DNA of 64,000 nt, taken from the NCBI GenBank assembly GCA_028753945.1, contig JAPNXP010000004.1, forward strand, positions 1,612,001-1,676,000, written 5' to 3'. This document shows positions 23,371 through 36,600 of this stretch, in pieces. Every line of letters starts with the position of its first letter. Positions within the stretch are counted from its first letter, which is position 1. A model generated the notes under the pieces. That model was given only the letters and a program-made list of their open reading frames with translations. It was not told where the DNA came from and did no database searches. Source of the DNA: Hexactinellida sp. DTS-2022 (Eukaryota > Porifera > Hexactinellida). A program made the translations under genes and the position numbers.

Positions 23371-24171
23371 CAGGGCTGGTCTTAGCCAAATTGGCGCCCC
23401 GGGCGAGGACAACCTACCGCGGCCCCCTACGAAGGGAATTTGAATTTTTCCAAGTTCCTATTCTACCACACTGTTTACAGCGCTTATTTGCTCTTAGAAG
23501 CTAGTGTGTAGCTGTTAACAGCTCATATTTCATGTCATAACGGCTCAAAATTGCTAATAACAGCTTGTTAATAGCTGTTAAGGGTTTTGAACACCTTGCT
23601 GTAGCATAAGTAATCTAGTGTTACACGAGGGCCGAAATTCTAAGTGAAAATTCTTTAAAGTTACTTCTCTTTATAATCGAGAATAATAATGATTAAAAAT
23701 TGCAGGGCTTTTCATGAATCACGATCTTTTCAACTCGAGTCACCGAGTCATTTCACTCGATAATTCTTGGTGACACGCGAGTCTTTGAGTCAATCACATG
23801 ATTCGTGAAAAGCCCTGAAAAATTGTTGTTAACAGCATAAATTGCTGTTTGCTGTTAACATCCGAGTAATTTCCACTTTCCATCATGATTATAACCTCCT
23901 AAAACAATAGTCGCCAAGGAAATCTTGGTATATTTTGTGACAACCAAGTGCGCCGAACTTTGTAAAATCTTGATCGTACAAGCAATTCAATCAGCTCATA
24001 CATTGTTGAGGTGTGCTCGATTTATGAGATCGCAACCAACCAAATGGGGCTTAAGCGGCCCAATTTTCCTTCGGGCTTGGCGCATATGGCGCCGACAATA
24101 GGCCTTAAGCGCACCCAGAGGAGTGGCGCCCGGGCGGTCGCCCTACTCGCCCCCCCATAAGGCCGCCCCTC
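23371..24171. mobile_element. hAT element, non-autonomous (801 bp)
   Basis: CAGGGCTGGTCTTAGCC ... GGCCGCCCCTC with 8-bp duplication TCTGTAAG (23363-23370, 24172-24179). GC-rich ends, AT-rich middle with imperfect TAACAGC repeats; contains the MITE at 23703. Confidence 0.8.
23703..23817. mobile_element. hAT-type MITE with GAGTC repeats (115 bp)
   Basis: CAGGGCTTTTCATGAATCA ... GATTCGTGAAAAGCCCTG, exact 8-bp duplication AAAAATTG (23695-23702, 23818-23825). Confidence 0.93.
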
Positions 24172-24336
24172 TCTGTAAGTTACCCAAGCACCTATCCTGA
24201 AAATATGGTCTCTTAGTTAATAAAACTCTGGTCTATGGGGGAGTAACGGACTAATAATTTACCAAATATAGTAAGATTAAAACTGGGACACTATACTATA
24301 GTATAGTATATTCGGCACAGAGAATAATGATAAATT

Positions 24337-24445
24337 AAAAATTGCATCTGTGCCAACAGCATGTTCCTTGGAAGCAGTATCTTTTGGTGGCTAGTTAATT
24401 GATAGTGTTTGATACATGCTGCCGACATAGCTGCAATTTTAAACA
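24337..24445. repeat. Hairpin repeat, copy 1 (degenerate)
   Basis: AATTGCATCTGTGCCAACAG ... CATGCTGCCGACATAGCTGC; arms diverged and loop altered compared with copies 2-8. Confidence 0.7.
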
Positions 24446-24881
24446 AAAACCGCCATGTCATCAACGCCGTGTAAAGACCCATTTATCAAGTGTTGACGAG
24501 CCAAAGGAAGGATTGATAAATTGGAAAATTGCTTCTATCTTAAGCCATCTTGGTTTAAAGCAATACAATAATTGTGTATAAATAATCAAATTATATAAGG
24601 CCAGTTAAAATTAATTAATTGTTTCTCATCCATATATTTTCCGAAAATAAGGACGGTGGACGGGATTTACTTGTATTTTTACTGTGCCTACTATACTATA
24701 CTAAATATCTAGTATAGTAATATACAGTATGTATTGATTTAACTAATAAATTCCAGCTGGCTTCTATTTAATAGTAGTATTATATACAGTACAATGGATT
24801 AAATAAAGTAATATAATATAAGGAATTTGTAGACTCAACTCAACAAACCGTGGATAACATTGCTAAAATAATTAACTAATA

Positions 24882-25055
24882 CAGTAGATGTCGGATATAA
24901 GCACACCGGTTATAAGAACATATCGGATATAAGCACAATGTGTTGGAAAACGTTTGCCATCTACCCTGTATAATTTATGTCGGTTATAAGAACATGCCGG
25001 TTATAAGCACCTTAAGTGCAGTTCCCGACGATGTGCTTTTAACCGGCATCCACTG
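24882..25055. mobile_element. pogo/Tc1-type MITE (174 bp)
   Basis: CAGTAGATGTCGGATATAAG ... AACCGGCATCCACTG with TA at 24880-24881 and 25056-25057. Interior repeats GGTTATAAGCAC. A partial relative is at 15220-15290. Confidence 0.88.
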
Positions 25056-25084
25056 TAATATAATTTATTATCAATACATAATGA

Positions 25085-25620
25085 ATGAATGGCATTAAAC
25101 TCAACATGGTTAATGATAGAAACAAACTTCAAATTTATCTACCGTCCTTGTGACTCGGAATAATTAACAAATGCTTCTTGACACCTTGAAGCCTTGATGA
25201 CTTGGCGAAAAAAAATCCAAAATTGCAGCCTGTGCCGACAGCATGTTCCATTGGAGGCACTATCAATAAACCACCAACAGAATATAGTGCCACCAAAGGA
25301 ACATGTGTCGGCACAACTGCAATTTTAGATTTTTATAATCCTTCCGTGGATCATCCACAGAACACAGTTTAACTAACTAAGAGCCCAAATTTATAGGATA
25401 TGTGTCTCATGGGTTACAGATGTGCTACAGACGATTTTTTATCTGCATTTTATGGACACATTTTTAGACCTGTTTAATATTAGAAAAGGGACAATAAATA
25501 GTACCCGAATAATAAATTATATGCATTCGATAGAGAATTAAATTCTACACCTTTTCATAGCGCAAGCATTTTCAAATCGCTTCGTTTGTGCAAACCTATC
25601 TGTAAAGCACTGATTACGAA
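25085..25620 (+). repeat. Hairpin-family block with hairpin copy 2 (25213-25335)
   Basis: Flank GATAGAAACAAACTTC..., then the hairpin (left arm AATTGCAGCCTGTGCCGACA, right arm TGTCGGCACAACTGCAATTT), then the shared downstream body (CCACAGAACACAG, GATTTTTTATCTGCA, GCATTCGATAGAGAATTAAA). Same order as at 40.3 kb. Confidence 0.8.
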
Positions 25621-25728
25621 TACAAATTAAATTAAATTAATTAGTATATAATTTTTAATTAATAGTTATAAGTTAATAACTAACATCTACAATGATGATT
25701 AAACAATTAAAACTACAAACAATTACAT

Positions 25729-25904
25729 CAGTGATCGGCAACCAGTGGGCCGCGAGGCTATTTTGTATGGGCCTCATGAAACTTCTGACATGTTTAGTAG
25801 ATATACAATATAATGTTCAACTACCCATGATAATTTAAATCTGGGCCACATGACATTTTGTTCTTGTAAAGTGGGCCAACGACAAACCAAGTAGCCGACC
25901 ACTG
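25729..25904. mobile_element. hAT MITE (176 bp)
   Basis: CAGTGATCGGCAACCAGTGG ... GTAGCCGACCACTG, exact 8-bp duplication AATTACAT (25721-25728, 25905-25912). Confidence 0.95.
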
Positions 25905-26337
25905 AATTACATAGTATACATATAAACTTCTAATCAATCAAACAACATATATTGAGGTTTGGAGGTTTGGTGTAAGACTGGCCGCGCTTAACTTCAGAAT
26001 TAAACAGAAATAAATTAAATAGAACATAAATAAGATATTAAAATTTTTAATACACGAATTAAGAGTTGAATTTCTTTAACATTAGTTTTTCATTTCCTTT
26101 ACTTACAACAATTGAAATATAATTTTACTTGATTTCCTAATAAGCAATTTCCAGCAAAGAATAACAGCCTACGCAGAATTGAAACTCTAAAAACATCGAA
26201 GAAGGACATGAATTGCTCCAAAGGCTACAATCATGATTATCCACTATAGAACTTAGAGCCAGATCAACTAGAATTTTCCTCGCTGGACCTTCGATGGATA
26301 TTTAAGGTTCCCACGATCAGAGAGTTCTAAAAGCTTA

Positions 26338-28330
26338 TCACTGAAAGTCTAAAGATTCATCAACTAGTAAATCTTTATCGATGGTTAATATATCAAGACA
26401 TAAGCGACATACTGGATTTCGTTTAAAGTACTGGTGAGTAGAGTATCCTGCAATGAAAGCTAACGATTGGAGAGTTGGTATATCGCAATCAATAATTGAA
26501 AGGTCTGATATTTCATCAAAGAAAGGCTCAAGGTTAACACAACTTTCGGAAAAGGAACCCTCATTAGATGAAAAGGACTCAATAAATTCTTGTAGAGAAT
26601 AATTTTCAGAATCAGGCAGGTTGGAAAATAGTTTTAATACGTTAGAAAGTTTCAGATGCCGCTCGCTTTCTAAGATTTGAAGATAGGTAACATGAAAATT
26701 AGCACCTGACATCATGCGATAAAGTACAAAATGATGTTCTATTGGGTCTGTTTGTAAGAAAGATGTTAAGAGGTAAGAATAGCCACACTTTTCTGTTAGA
26801 TGATCTGTTATCTGAGGTAATACAAGGCAAGCGTGTCTAAGGCTAGTGAAGGTTTGTTTACTTAATTTCCCATCTTTCCCTGGGAGTGATTGCCAAGCTT
26901 CTAGCCAATAGACTATTCTATTCAAAAAAGAGAGAAACGCTCATCATTGAAAGTATATGGTCGAGATAATGGGTCATTTAAACGAATATGCTTATATGGC
27001 ACATTTACATTGAATATTTTCCATAAAAAGAGTAGAATGTCAACAAATTCTGAAGTGTTACTATTAAATGCTGAACAACGTTGATCGTTTTGAATAGCTA
27101 GTGGAGCAACTGTAGACTCGTGAATGACTTTCACGAGCTAGTTTCGCCAAACTTGCTTTCTCAGAATTATAGAGTGTACGAATATCATTAAAAGAAGCAC
27201 AACACAACCTTAGAGGGTATGAACAAGAATAAATTTGGATGTCCATTAAATTAGATAAATGAAATTTTTACTATGAGACTTCAGATTCAACCAAATGTTT
27301 CGAATTGTTTTTAATATGTACAAAATCAAAGGTAAGAAACAACACTCTATGAATATCACAAGGATGAGGAACTCGACATTCCAGTTCAACATTAGGAGAG
27401 AATAGCTTGAAAAGTTTCACGTTGAGAGGATAGTTGTCCGTCGAGATTATCTGAACGACCAACCCACAAGCCTCAACATCTCGAATACATGACTTAACTA
27501 TGGAAAATATTTTCTCTGCAGATAAAGAGCACAAGGCAAGAGACGAACAACACAGACCATTTTTTATAAAGACTAGATACCATGATAGCGAATACTGTTT
27601 TTGTAGGATCATCCGGACAGATATTAGGACCAATTATTTTGCCACCTTTGTAGGATATATCGGGCTTTACATGTATTTCGTCCATTGAAGAATAACATTC
27701 TTTTGCTCATTAGAAAAAGAATGCGTTGCTTGTTTCAGAAAGGGGAAAACATCGCTTTCAAGTCCAAAATAAGAATACAGCATTTCCAAAGTATTGAAGT
27801 GAGGAAGACATAAACAAGACATATGCTGTAAATACTTATAGCAAGCTGGAGAGATTAGGTGTGTTTTAAGAGACAATATCTGTGTTAGGATGTTGTATCT
27901 ACGACTGTTTTTTGTAGCAAGGCTGTTTTCTAACTGGCATTGAATGAAATGATGTCTATTAAGTTCTGGACACTCGTCTGATTCTAAGTCGGTAGAAGAA
28001 GTATTCAGACTGTCGATCGCTTGTTGGATGTGAATTTTTGCTAATTAAATATCGGACGCAGTAGTTGAATCATTTTTTTCGAGGATTCACAGGGGAGTGG
28101 CTTTATAGATATTTCATTCAGAATTGATTCAAGTTGTCGAAATCTCACCCTTACAAACCGCTAAACGGATAGATCAAATTTTACTAGCAAGTGGGAATCG
28201 ACATTAACACAAGAATTATTTAAACTTGGACGCATTAAAATTAGACCATATTCATCAGGATACCATAATGACCAAGTTTTAGGTAGAGAAATAAATGATA
28301 ACTTATCTTGGATATCCTGGAAACTATTCA
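26338..28330 (-). pseudogene. P-element-like transposase relic 3
   Basis: Most of a P-superfamily transposase, N to C along the minus strand. Blocks: FQDIQDKLSFISLPKTW near 28320, QILSLKTHLISPACYKYLQ (~27870), TKYMDEIHVKPDISYKGGK with the first catalytic Asp (~27680-27630), CIRDVEACGLVVQIISTDNY then PLNVKLFKLF (~27480-27400), FDFVHIKNNSKH (~27310), SLPGKDGKLSKQTFTSLRHA and LQTDPIEHHFVLYRMMSGAN (26925-26690). The last block, LQSLAFIAGYSTHQYFKRNP, is followed by C-R-L-C. Stops and frameshifts separate segments (at ~28150, 27690, 27260, 26925). No THAP domain was found upstream and no TIR. Inactive. Confidence 0.87.
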
Positions 28331-28770
28331 TCTTAAAATAAATAAAATAATTAAACTTAATAAATATAAGTTGAAATTGAAATTGGTGTTAAATTACAAA
28401 TAATATTAATAATTATTTATACCAATTTGATAAATAGTATTAATCTCAGAGATGATACAAGATAGAAACAAACTTTCAATTTATCAATTGGTCCTTATGA
28501 CACGTACCACCTATACAAATGGGTTTTGACACCTTGAGGTGATGATGACATCGTTAAAAAATGAGTTTTTACGATTTTGTGAATTATATAATTCGAATGG
28601 GTTGGTTGGTGTTGGGTGATCATATAAAAATACTGATCTTCAACTGAAACTTGAATATCTCTAAAATGAAGTGAGCTAAATGGAGACTTCCAACTCACTA
28701 AGGGTCGTTGCCATTTGAAACACCTTTCTGAAATAATTTAAGACCTTCATCAGTGATGATGACTTGGCGA

Positions 28771-28892
28771 AAAAATCCAAAATTGCAGCTGTTCCGACAG
28801 CATTTTCCTTTGGAGGAACAATCAATAAACCACCACCAAAATATAGTGCCACCAAAGGAACATGCTCCGGAACAGCTGCAATTTTGGATTTT
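28771..28892. repeat. Hairpin repeat, copy 3 (paired substitution)
   Basis: Left arm has GCAGCTGTTCCG where other copies have GCAGCTGTGCCG; the right arm has the matching CGGAACAGCTGC instead of CGGCACAGCTGC, so pairing is kept. Confidence 0.85.
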
Positions 28893-29660
28893 ATTTATTT
28901 TCTCCGTAGACGGTGCCCTGGCAAGAGCTATTAGTTGATGGGCTGAACTTGGCATGTAGGTGCGGATGGAGCGTCTAATTTGCACCTGAGGTTACGATTT
29001 TTGATTAACACGTTTTGGACCATTTTTTAACACCTTTCAAAGATTTTCTGGTCCATAACTCGAAAAATGCTATACTAAACCCCCAATTTTTATTATACTA
29101 TTGGATTCACCATAAAATTATGCGTCTAATGGGAGAAGACAGATTTTTATAATGGGTTTAATTCATGCCACTAATGGGGGTTAAAATTTCTTTGTTTACT
29201 CAAACATCAGTTTCATTAAACTGTTAAAGCAAATTCCATTGTTTCTACTTGTAATAAATTTATTGATTAAACTTGTTAAATATTTCACTATTGTTTCAAC
29301 TTGCGATAATTATATTGATTTAACTTATAAATTCCAGCTGGCTTCTATTTAAAATTGTATATTACTATACAATGGATTAAATAAAATAATAGAATATAAG
29401 GAATTTGTTGACTTAACTCACTCACCGTAACATTGCTAAAATAAATTACTAATAATATAATTTATCATCAATACACACTCACCATAACATTGCTAAAATA
29501 AATTACTAATAATATAATTTATTATCAATACATAACCAATGAATGGCATTAAACTCAAGATGGTTTATGATAGAAACAAACTTCAAATTTTATCCACCGT
29601 TCCTTGTGACTCGGACCAATTATCAAATGGTTCTTGACTACTTGAGGCGTTGAAGACTTG

Positions 29661-29785
29661 GCGAAAAAAAATATCAAAAATTGCATCTGTGCCGACAGCA
29701 TGTTCCTTTGAGGCACTAATAATAAACAACCACAAAAATATTGTGCCACCAAAGGAACATGCTGTTGGCACAGCTGCAATTTTTT
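29661..29785. repeat. Hairpin repeat, copy 4
   Basis: Left arm ATTGCATCTGTGCCGACAGC, right arm GCTGTTGGCACAGCTGCAAT; loop AATAATAAACAACCACAAAA. Confidence 0.8.
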
Positions 29786-30724
29786 ATTTTTTTATTTTTC
29801 TCCGTAGACTGTACCCTGGACACACCTTTATACACTATGGGCTGAAACTTGGCATGTAGGTGCGGAGTGGTCGTTTAATTTGCACCTGGGTAAACGATTT
29901 CCGTTCAAATCTTCTTAACACCTATTTAATCTAATTATGTCTCATAACATGAAATAATAAATAGTGAGCTTGATAAAATTTACATATTTGGGTAGCGAAT
30001 TAAAATCTACACCTTTTGGTAAATCATAAATGTTCAATTTGTTCTAAGTTTGTGCCATAATTGGGGTGCCAATCACCTCTCTTTCCTCAGATTTCAAATT
30101 CGGTAAAACTGTTAAATAATTTCCATTGTTTCAACTTGTAATAAATATATTGATTAAACTTGTTAAATCTTACACTAATGTTTAAACTTGCGATAATTAT
30201 ATTGATTCCACTTGTAAAATAGAGTAGGCTTCAATTTTCCAATTGAAAACTAAGCTTTTACATTCCATAACAACGACAGATTTATTATATTTACTTCTGC
30301 CAGAATATTCTTGCACAATAGATTCACGGACATGTTTAATTCTAATTAATTCCCCTGTGTTTAACTAATAGAGACGGTTCCAATTAGATTATTGGGGTTA
30401 TCGAGTGCGCTGAATTCAAATATTATATATTATGGTCCCAATTCGACAACTTAAATAAGGACAGCTTTTTTGTATAATTTTTAGTTCGCTTTTTATGAAG
30501 CCTCTCTATTATAAGCACAATTTTGTCCCCCTAAATGCTTAATATAAGAGAACTCGAATGCATTACTGAAAACAAAGATTGATACAAATGGAATATAAAG
30601 TTAATGATAGAAAATGATATGTACTATATGTTAATAATGTTTTGGTAAAGTACTAGGCGAACTAAAGTTATAAAATCTACTTATGGATTCTCTTTTCTCA
30701 TAACTACTGTGATGGGTTCATAAT

Positions 30725-30915
30725 CAGTGATGTTTTGGGGGTGGGACTCGGGGGGGCTCGCCCCCCCCCACATATTTCGCTAGGGGGGGCGCTCCTTCCT
30801 ATCAGTTATCTATAGAATTCATTATTGGGGGCCGTTTTCACCTATGTTTTCTAAGAAAATGCTAAATTTGAAAAGGGAGCGCTCCCCCACTTCTTTTTTT
30901 GGCAAAACACCACTG
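30725..30915. mobile_element. hAT MITE (191 bp)
   Basis: CAGTGATGTTTTGGGGGTGG ... GGCAAAACACCACTG, exact 8-bp duplication TTCATAAT (30717-30724, 30916-30923). GC-rich poly-G/poly-C subterminal parts. Confidence 0.93.
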
Positions 30916-30923
30916 TTCATAAT

Positions 30924-31631
30924 GTGATGCCTCATTTCCTAGATAATAGCTTAATTACTTTGAAATTTTTCTTCCCACTTTCGGGTTAAATCCTTAAAAG
31001 TCAATTTGTTCCTGGTATCATTTATGTATACAAACACAATTGTTTGTAGAAATATTGCAATAGTGAATAATTCGACATCATTAGCCCAATCTGTTGACCA
31101 ATTGTATTATTTATAGTTAGATATTCTTCCAATGATTGATTCGTCTTGTTATTACTACCTGGCCAAAAGAATTTGAGCAACAACAGTTAGTATTCATAAG
31201 TTCAAGCTTCTAGCAGGATAAAAAATCCTATGTTCACTTTTAAGAGGTCACCAGATTAGGTGTTCACATTTTACTAATCAGAGGTGTACAGAAGTTGGAG
31301 GGTAAACAATGTGTAAAAGAATAGGAAAATTTGGGACCGAGAAAAAGGTTCATATTTTGGAGTTGTTCATTTATTGAATCTGATTTCAGATTTGAATTCC
31401 ACATGGTCGTACTTTCAAATCAATATGATAATTTCTACTGAGATGCAGCCACATTCCAATTTGTGCCACTTGTGCTACAAGTGGCACGTGGTAGACACTT
31501 AAAATCAAAATATTTTTAACTTATAACTATATTAAGTCATTTCAGAGTAGGGTATCCATCCACAAACAGTAGCGTGTCCATTTGTGTATAAACATTATTT
31601 AATAGAACACATAATTTTTCCCATATACAGA
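30924..31631. other. No recognisable gene or element
   Basis: AT-rich; short inverted GTGCCACTTG / CAAGTGGCAC at 31462-31486 only. Confidence 0.4.
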
Positions 31632-32071
31632 CAGTACATAATGGATATAGTGATAATGATGGGGACATGGGATTTTATTCCAAATTATCACTATATACAA
31701 TATATCACTATATCCAACAAATCAGTATATCCATTATATCACTATAACCACTGCATCACTATTTCTAATATATGACTGCATACATTGTCAATACTTATAT
31801 TCTCAAAAGTAAAATCAAATTCCTCATAGAATTCAACTGGTAACTATATATATACTATAAAATATGAGATTATGTGGGCCAGGAGAGGTGAAAAATCCAA
31901 TATTCTTGTATAATCTCTGCACAACTTATCACTATATCTAACAATGACATCACTATAACCAATAAAATTAGTATGGGATTCTTCTCGGGGGGACACCTAA
32001 AGCAACTAAATTATCACTATGTATATCCAATATATCACTATATCCAATATCCCTGTAACCATTATGCACTG
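31632..32071. mobile_element. Pogo-type MITE, unsplit (440 bp)
   Basis: CAGTACATAATGGATATAGT ... ACCATTATGCACTG then TA at 32072. Rich in TATCACTATATCCA. Full-length paralogue of the split copy at 5889-9041. Confidence 0.8.
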
Positions 32072-32181
32072 TACATAGTATTAATAATTAATTAAGAGAT
32101 TTTGAAATTACAACTTGAAAAGCTCCGGGGTGTGGAATTTTAATGTTTATCCATAAATTGGACACCTAATAATCATCTATA

Positions 32182-32899
32182 CAGTAATACCTCGTTTTAC
32201 GCGTTTTCGTTTTACGCGGAACAATTTTTTATAGCCAAAGTTTTTACGCGATCCTCAACTCGTTTTACGCGGTTTATCTATGATTTTCATACAATTAATT
32301 CTCTTTTTTTATCGAGATTCTAGATAATTTTTAAGATTTAGTGGCAACAAAGCGGTTCTACATTTCCAAAAAACAAAAAATGATGATTAGGGATAGTACA
32401 TAGTTTGAGATATGTATTTCTCATATAGTAAGTTCATGCAAATATATTATTGGTCTTTGCTTCACTATACACACTAAAGAAACCCGATTGTGGGAGGTAC
32501 CCGTAGGTGTAGGCTTGCGGTGTGAAAGGAATTTTGATTCCCTTCACACAACAATTCCCTTTCTGTGGGAATTCCCAAGTATTCTCACAAGTTGGTTTCT
32601 ACCAGGATTCCCATAGGTTAAAATAATTTCCATTTCAATCCCATATTGGAAATCCCATGGGAATTTCCATGGGATTAACATACACACGGAAAACTTGGCT
32701 ATCTGAGAGCTCCGGATGTTGGAGGTTTGAATGTTTAAACAATAGGTAATAAAAATTTTATTCGATGTTGATAATATTAGGAAACGCATCTATTGGTTTA
32801 ATATGTGTTACTATGAGAATATACCGTTTTTTATACGCGATTTCGTTTTACACGGGCTTTTCAAGGAACGCATCTACCGCGTAAAAATAGGGATATCTG
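32182..32899. mobile_element. pogo/Tc1-type element (718 bp)
   Basis: CAGTAATACCTCGTTTTACG ... GGGATATCTG flanked by TA at 32180-32181 and 32900-32901; several TTTTACGCG repeats near both ends. A GGGAATTCC-rich insert lies at ~32470-32700. Confidence 0.75.
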
Positions 32900-32939
32900 T
32901 AGTGTTTAATAATAATAATTATCATTAAACACTATAGCT

Positions 32940-33546
32940 CAGTGGTTCCCAACGTTTTTTAACTCGTGAATACCCTGATACCCGAAAATCTGGCGATGCA
33001 CCCCCAGGACATACCTAAGTCTGAAGGATTCTATTGACAAGGGCATCGATTATAAAAACAATATGGGGGTGAACATCATAATATCTCATTATGGTGAAAA
33101 TCGTTAGTATGTAATAATATCACAAGGTTAATCTAAGTATACATGGGTTTATAGACGAGCGAGCGTAGCGAGCGAAAATTTTCTGGGGTGAAGAGGATTT
33201 TCAAATATCATTGAGTATTACTAACAATTTATGACAACAATATTTTGCTGATTTTAGGGAGGATAAAATTGTGAGCTGCACCAATATTGGGAGGGGGGGG
33301 CGAATGCCAAAAGGTGGGTTGTGGTAAATGGACCAGTACGTACCAAGCCCTTCTTGAAAAAGCGTCGGGTAACTTACAGAACATAATAGTAATAAATTAA
33401 TATAGTCGAGTAATCAGAAATTAACTTGTAGATTCAAACTTTATTTAAAAATGCTCAATATTCACTCCACTCCTTGTCCAGTGCACCCCGAGACCTGTTC
33501 CCGTGCACTACCAAGGGATTCATGCACCCCAAGTTGGGAACCAGTG
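32940..33546. mobile_element. hAT element, non-autonomous (607 bp)
   Basis: CAGTGGTTCCCAACGTTTTT ... AAGTTGGGAACCAGTG, exact 8-bp duplication CTATAGCT (32932-32939, 33547-33554). Target lies at the broken end of a Helitron fragment. Confidence 0.95.
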
Positions 33547-33569
33547 CTATAGCTGTTATAGCTGTCCCC

Positions 33570-33678
33570 TGTTTGCCAAAATTAGATTTGGAAGTTTCTT
33601 TAATCAACTCGGAACATACTATCAAATATACTATAAACACATACACATAAATACAGCCTTGTGTATTAATAGTATAGA
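33570..33678 (-). mobile_element. Helitron 5' fragment, outward-facing
   Basis: Minus strand from 33678: TCTATACTATTAATACACAA, matching 36875 on the plus strand. Truncated after ~110 bp. Confidence 0.8.
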
Positions 33679-36600
33679 TATAAATTGTTTCATATTTCCT
33701 TCCTAATATATCAACAGTAGGCGGCTAGGGGATACGAAAAAATTATTTATTTAACACCATGCAACAAATTCATTTAAGTAGTCATACATTAAAAGGCGGC
33801 TTTTTTGTCCAGTTTCTGAGATATTTTGGATATGATTCGATTCTAATTATACATACATCCTTATTATGTGCATTACAGCTATTATAACGTATTTGTCTAT
33901 TCAAGTAATAGAAATATCATCGATTTCTAGGTTGTTTATTTTATTTTATTTTGAATAATATGCAATCTACAAGCTCACAATTCTGAAATTGCTACAGTTT
34001 ACAATGAAAAAATGAGTTTATTACTAATAGATTAGGTATTATTTCTTTACATTGAAATGAGGTAGACAATCCCTCGAAATAGCTCTATTAAGAATAAATC
34101 TATGACGGGCTTGATGGTCACATCGTTTTATGCTTGCATCGGTAACTTCTTTCACCCATCTTTCCACATATTGAGAATGACAAGGGTAAGGTGGAAATAA
34201 CAAGGGACTATCAATGGCTGATTGTAACTCCATATCTGTAAGTAAATAGGTAAGTGGTGGTTCGATGATGGTTATTTTATCAAAATCGATAAGATTGAAA
34301 TACGTTGAAGCTTCGAAATTCACCTTAGGGACCTTAAACTACCTGGGCTCGTTTGAAAATTCTAAAATTTGAGAATTTACGATATGCCTACAGTCCATAA
34401 TAATTTCAACTGCATTCTTCCTCAAGTCTTGATTATAATCTGAAAGCATAGATACAAGGATATTTCCTGGATGACTCCAGTATCCATTCGTTTGGAGTAC
34501 TTCTGAGTAATTGTCCTCTCAGGCTCTGGTAATTCTTGAGAAAGTTGGACAAGGTAAATTAAATTTTTTGAACCATCAATTAAAGTCGAATACCGCTTAA
34601 ATTGAAACCATCCTGGAGCGTATTGATTAAGAATGAAATGTACTATACGCTATAGATTGGGAGATGGGATTCGTTTTGTTACATATAGTCGAAAATTCTG
34701 TTTGCTAGAATATTCCATCTGGCATTGTCAAGTGCTCCAGGTTCCATAGTGAGCAAGTTCTCGGGGTCAATGTTCTGGGCTATTTTGAATTATAAGTGCA
34801 ATCTCGTACAAATATCTTTGATCTGTACTAAGTTCTTTGACGATATCTTCTGGTATTTCTTTCACTTTTCCAGCAACTGGATCAAAATGAACGAGAGATA
34901 ATTTGGTCAGATCTTGTTTGATTTCCTTCCCAATAGAACCACTGAACTAACTTGGACCGCTTGTTATTCCATCACTATCTTTGAATATGTGCCTTAGTGG
35001 CAATTCGTTTGTATGAATGCCACACATAGCTTGTTGACATGGCTTGCCCAACTCGATTTCGATAATCCTATTAATGCCTCCATGTGGTCCAGTATTTACT
35101 GGAGTCCCATCGCAACCTAATACTAATAGCTCAGTACCTGTTTCTCTGATAACATCTAGGATTTCAGTGGCTTTATAGCTTTACCTCTTGCTTTTCCGGA
35201 TTTTGGTGACACATGGTCAATGTATCGGCTCCCGGGTTCTGCAACAATTACCTCATGGCTCTTCCTTATTGTGAATGTGGTGCATTTGAAATGTGAATCA
35301 TTATCAAATTTTGTTAGGGTATTATCTTCTCTATCATCATAATACGTAGATAGCCTTGATAGTTCCAATTTTATTCTTCAAAGAATTATCTTTCTCCGTA
35401 ACTACCCTCACCTTTTTCTTTCTCTCCGTAGTTTGCTATGATCGATGACATCTCTTAAGTTTTCCTTAGTTAGGAGACCATAATCCTGCAAAACAGCGTT
35501 CGCAATAGAAGCTCCTGCACGATCGCTTATGCCATATCTATCGCACATCCTTGCGAGTTTTGGAAGTGAATAACGATTTTGATCAGAAGCAGACTGTGGG
35601 CTGTATATACTACATTCGTAATCTTCATCATGCGCATCTTTTGGTTCGCATTCGCCACCAGAAATTTCTAAAAACATTTCGAGATCAGCTACGAGAGAAT
35701 TGTCATGTTTAATTTCCCTTTTCTTTTCAAGTAGGGACTTATGGTCTATTACATCTTGCCTCTTAAATCGTTTTTGATATGTTTTTGTTCCTTTTGTGTC
35801 AATTCCTTAAATAATCATATTTCGTTCGCTTCTCTGATCATTAATAAATGAAACTTCAAGATCTGGGATTTGCTTGTCGAATGGACAGTTCCTACAAGAG
35901 GTATCGCCCAGTTCACACATACAACACAGAATATCAAAAAGGCACTCAAATCTGGCTTTCAAATTAACACATGTTTCACATTTGTAGTTATCTATTTTAT
36001 CTTCCTGCCACTTGAGAAGTTTTAGACCATCTTTATATATTTTTTCAATCTTTTCAATGATTCGCTTTTCACTTATGATATTGGTCCTTTCTTCCAGGAA
36101 ATCTCCATTTTGGTCCAATTTCTTCCTCCACTTCACTACACTAGATCTATCCCATATAATCAGGATTCCTTGCAACACCACTTTGGTCACTTTCCGCAAC
36201 GTAGTAGGTTCACCATTTGAAATATGTTTTTGTCTTTCGAATGAAAATAATTGAAAACATCAGTACACCAAGGTAGTATGGAGTGACATAATTCAGCCGG
36301 GTGACCGAATTATGGATTCATTGTTTGGCTACGTAGATTGTTGCCATAGGATAAATTCTTGATGACAAATTATTTAGTTATTTTGAAGCTTATTCAAAGT
36401 TGCTATTTATATTATGATTAATTTGACACCTGATAGTTCAAGATTTCAAAGATCACTAACTAAGATATATCATTACATATATGCTTGCTAATGGTATATT
36501 CTATTTGCCATGTATACATTTATAGATAATTCAATAAAAGATTGAGGACAAATCTACATTTGAACACTATAATAGACGTTATAATAGTTGTAATGCACAT

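Larger units (their letters stand above)
28430..30500 (+). repeat. Hairpin-family block with two hairpins
   Basis: Module order: AGATAGAAACAAACTT...; ACACCTTGAGGTGATGATGA; hairpin copy 3 (28771-28892); TCCGTAGACGGTGCCCTGG; CACCTGAGGTTACGATTTTT; a tail of TTGTTTCAACTTGTAATAA-type repeats. The second module starts at ~29540 with hairpin copy 4 (29661-29785) and a similar downstream body. The two hairpins are ~890 bp apart. No coding capacity; the short open frames through the hairpins are not conserved in frame between copies. Confidence 0.75.
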
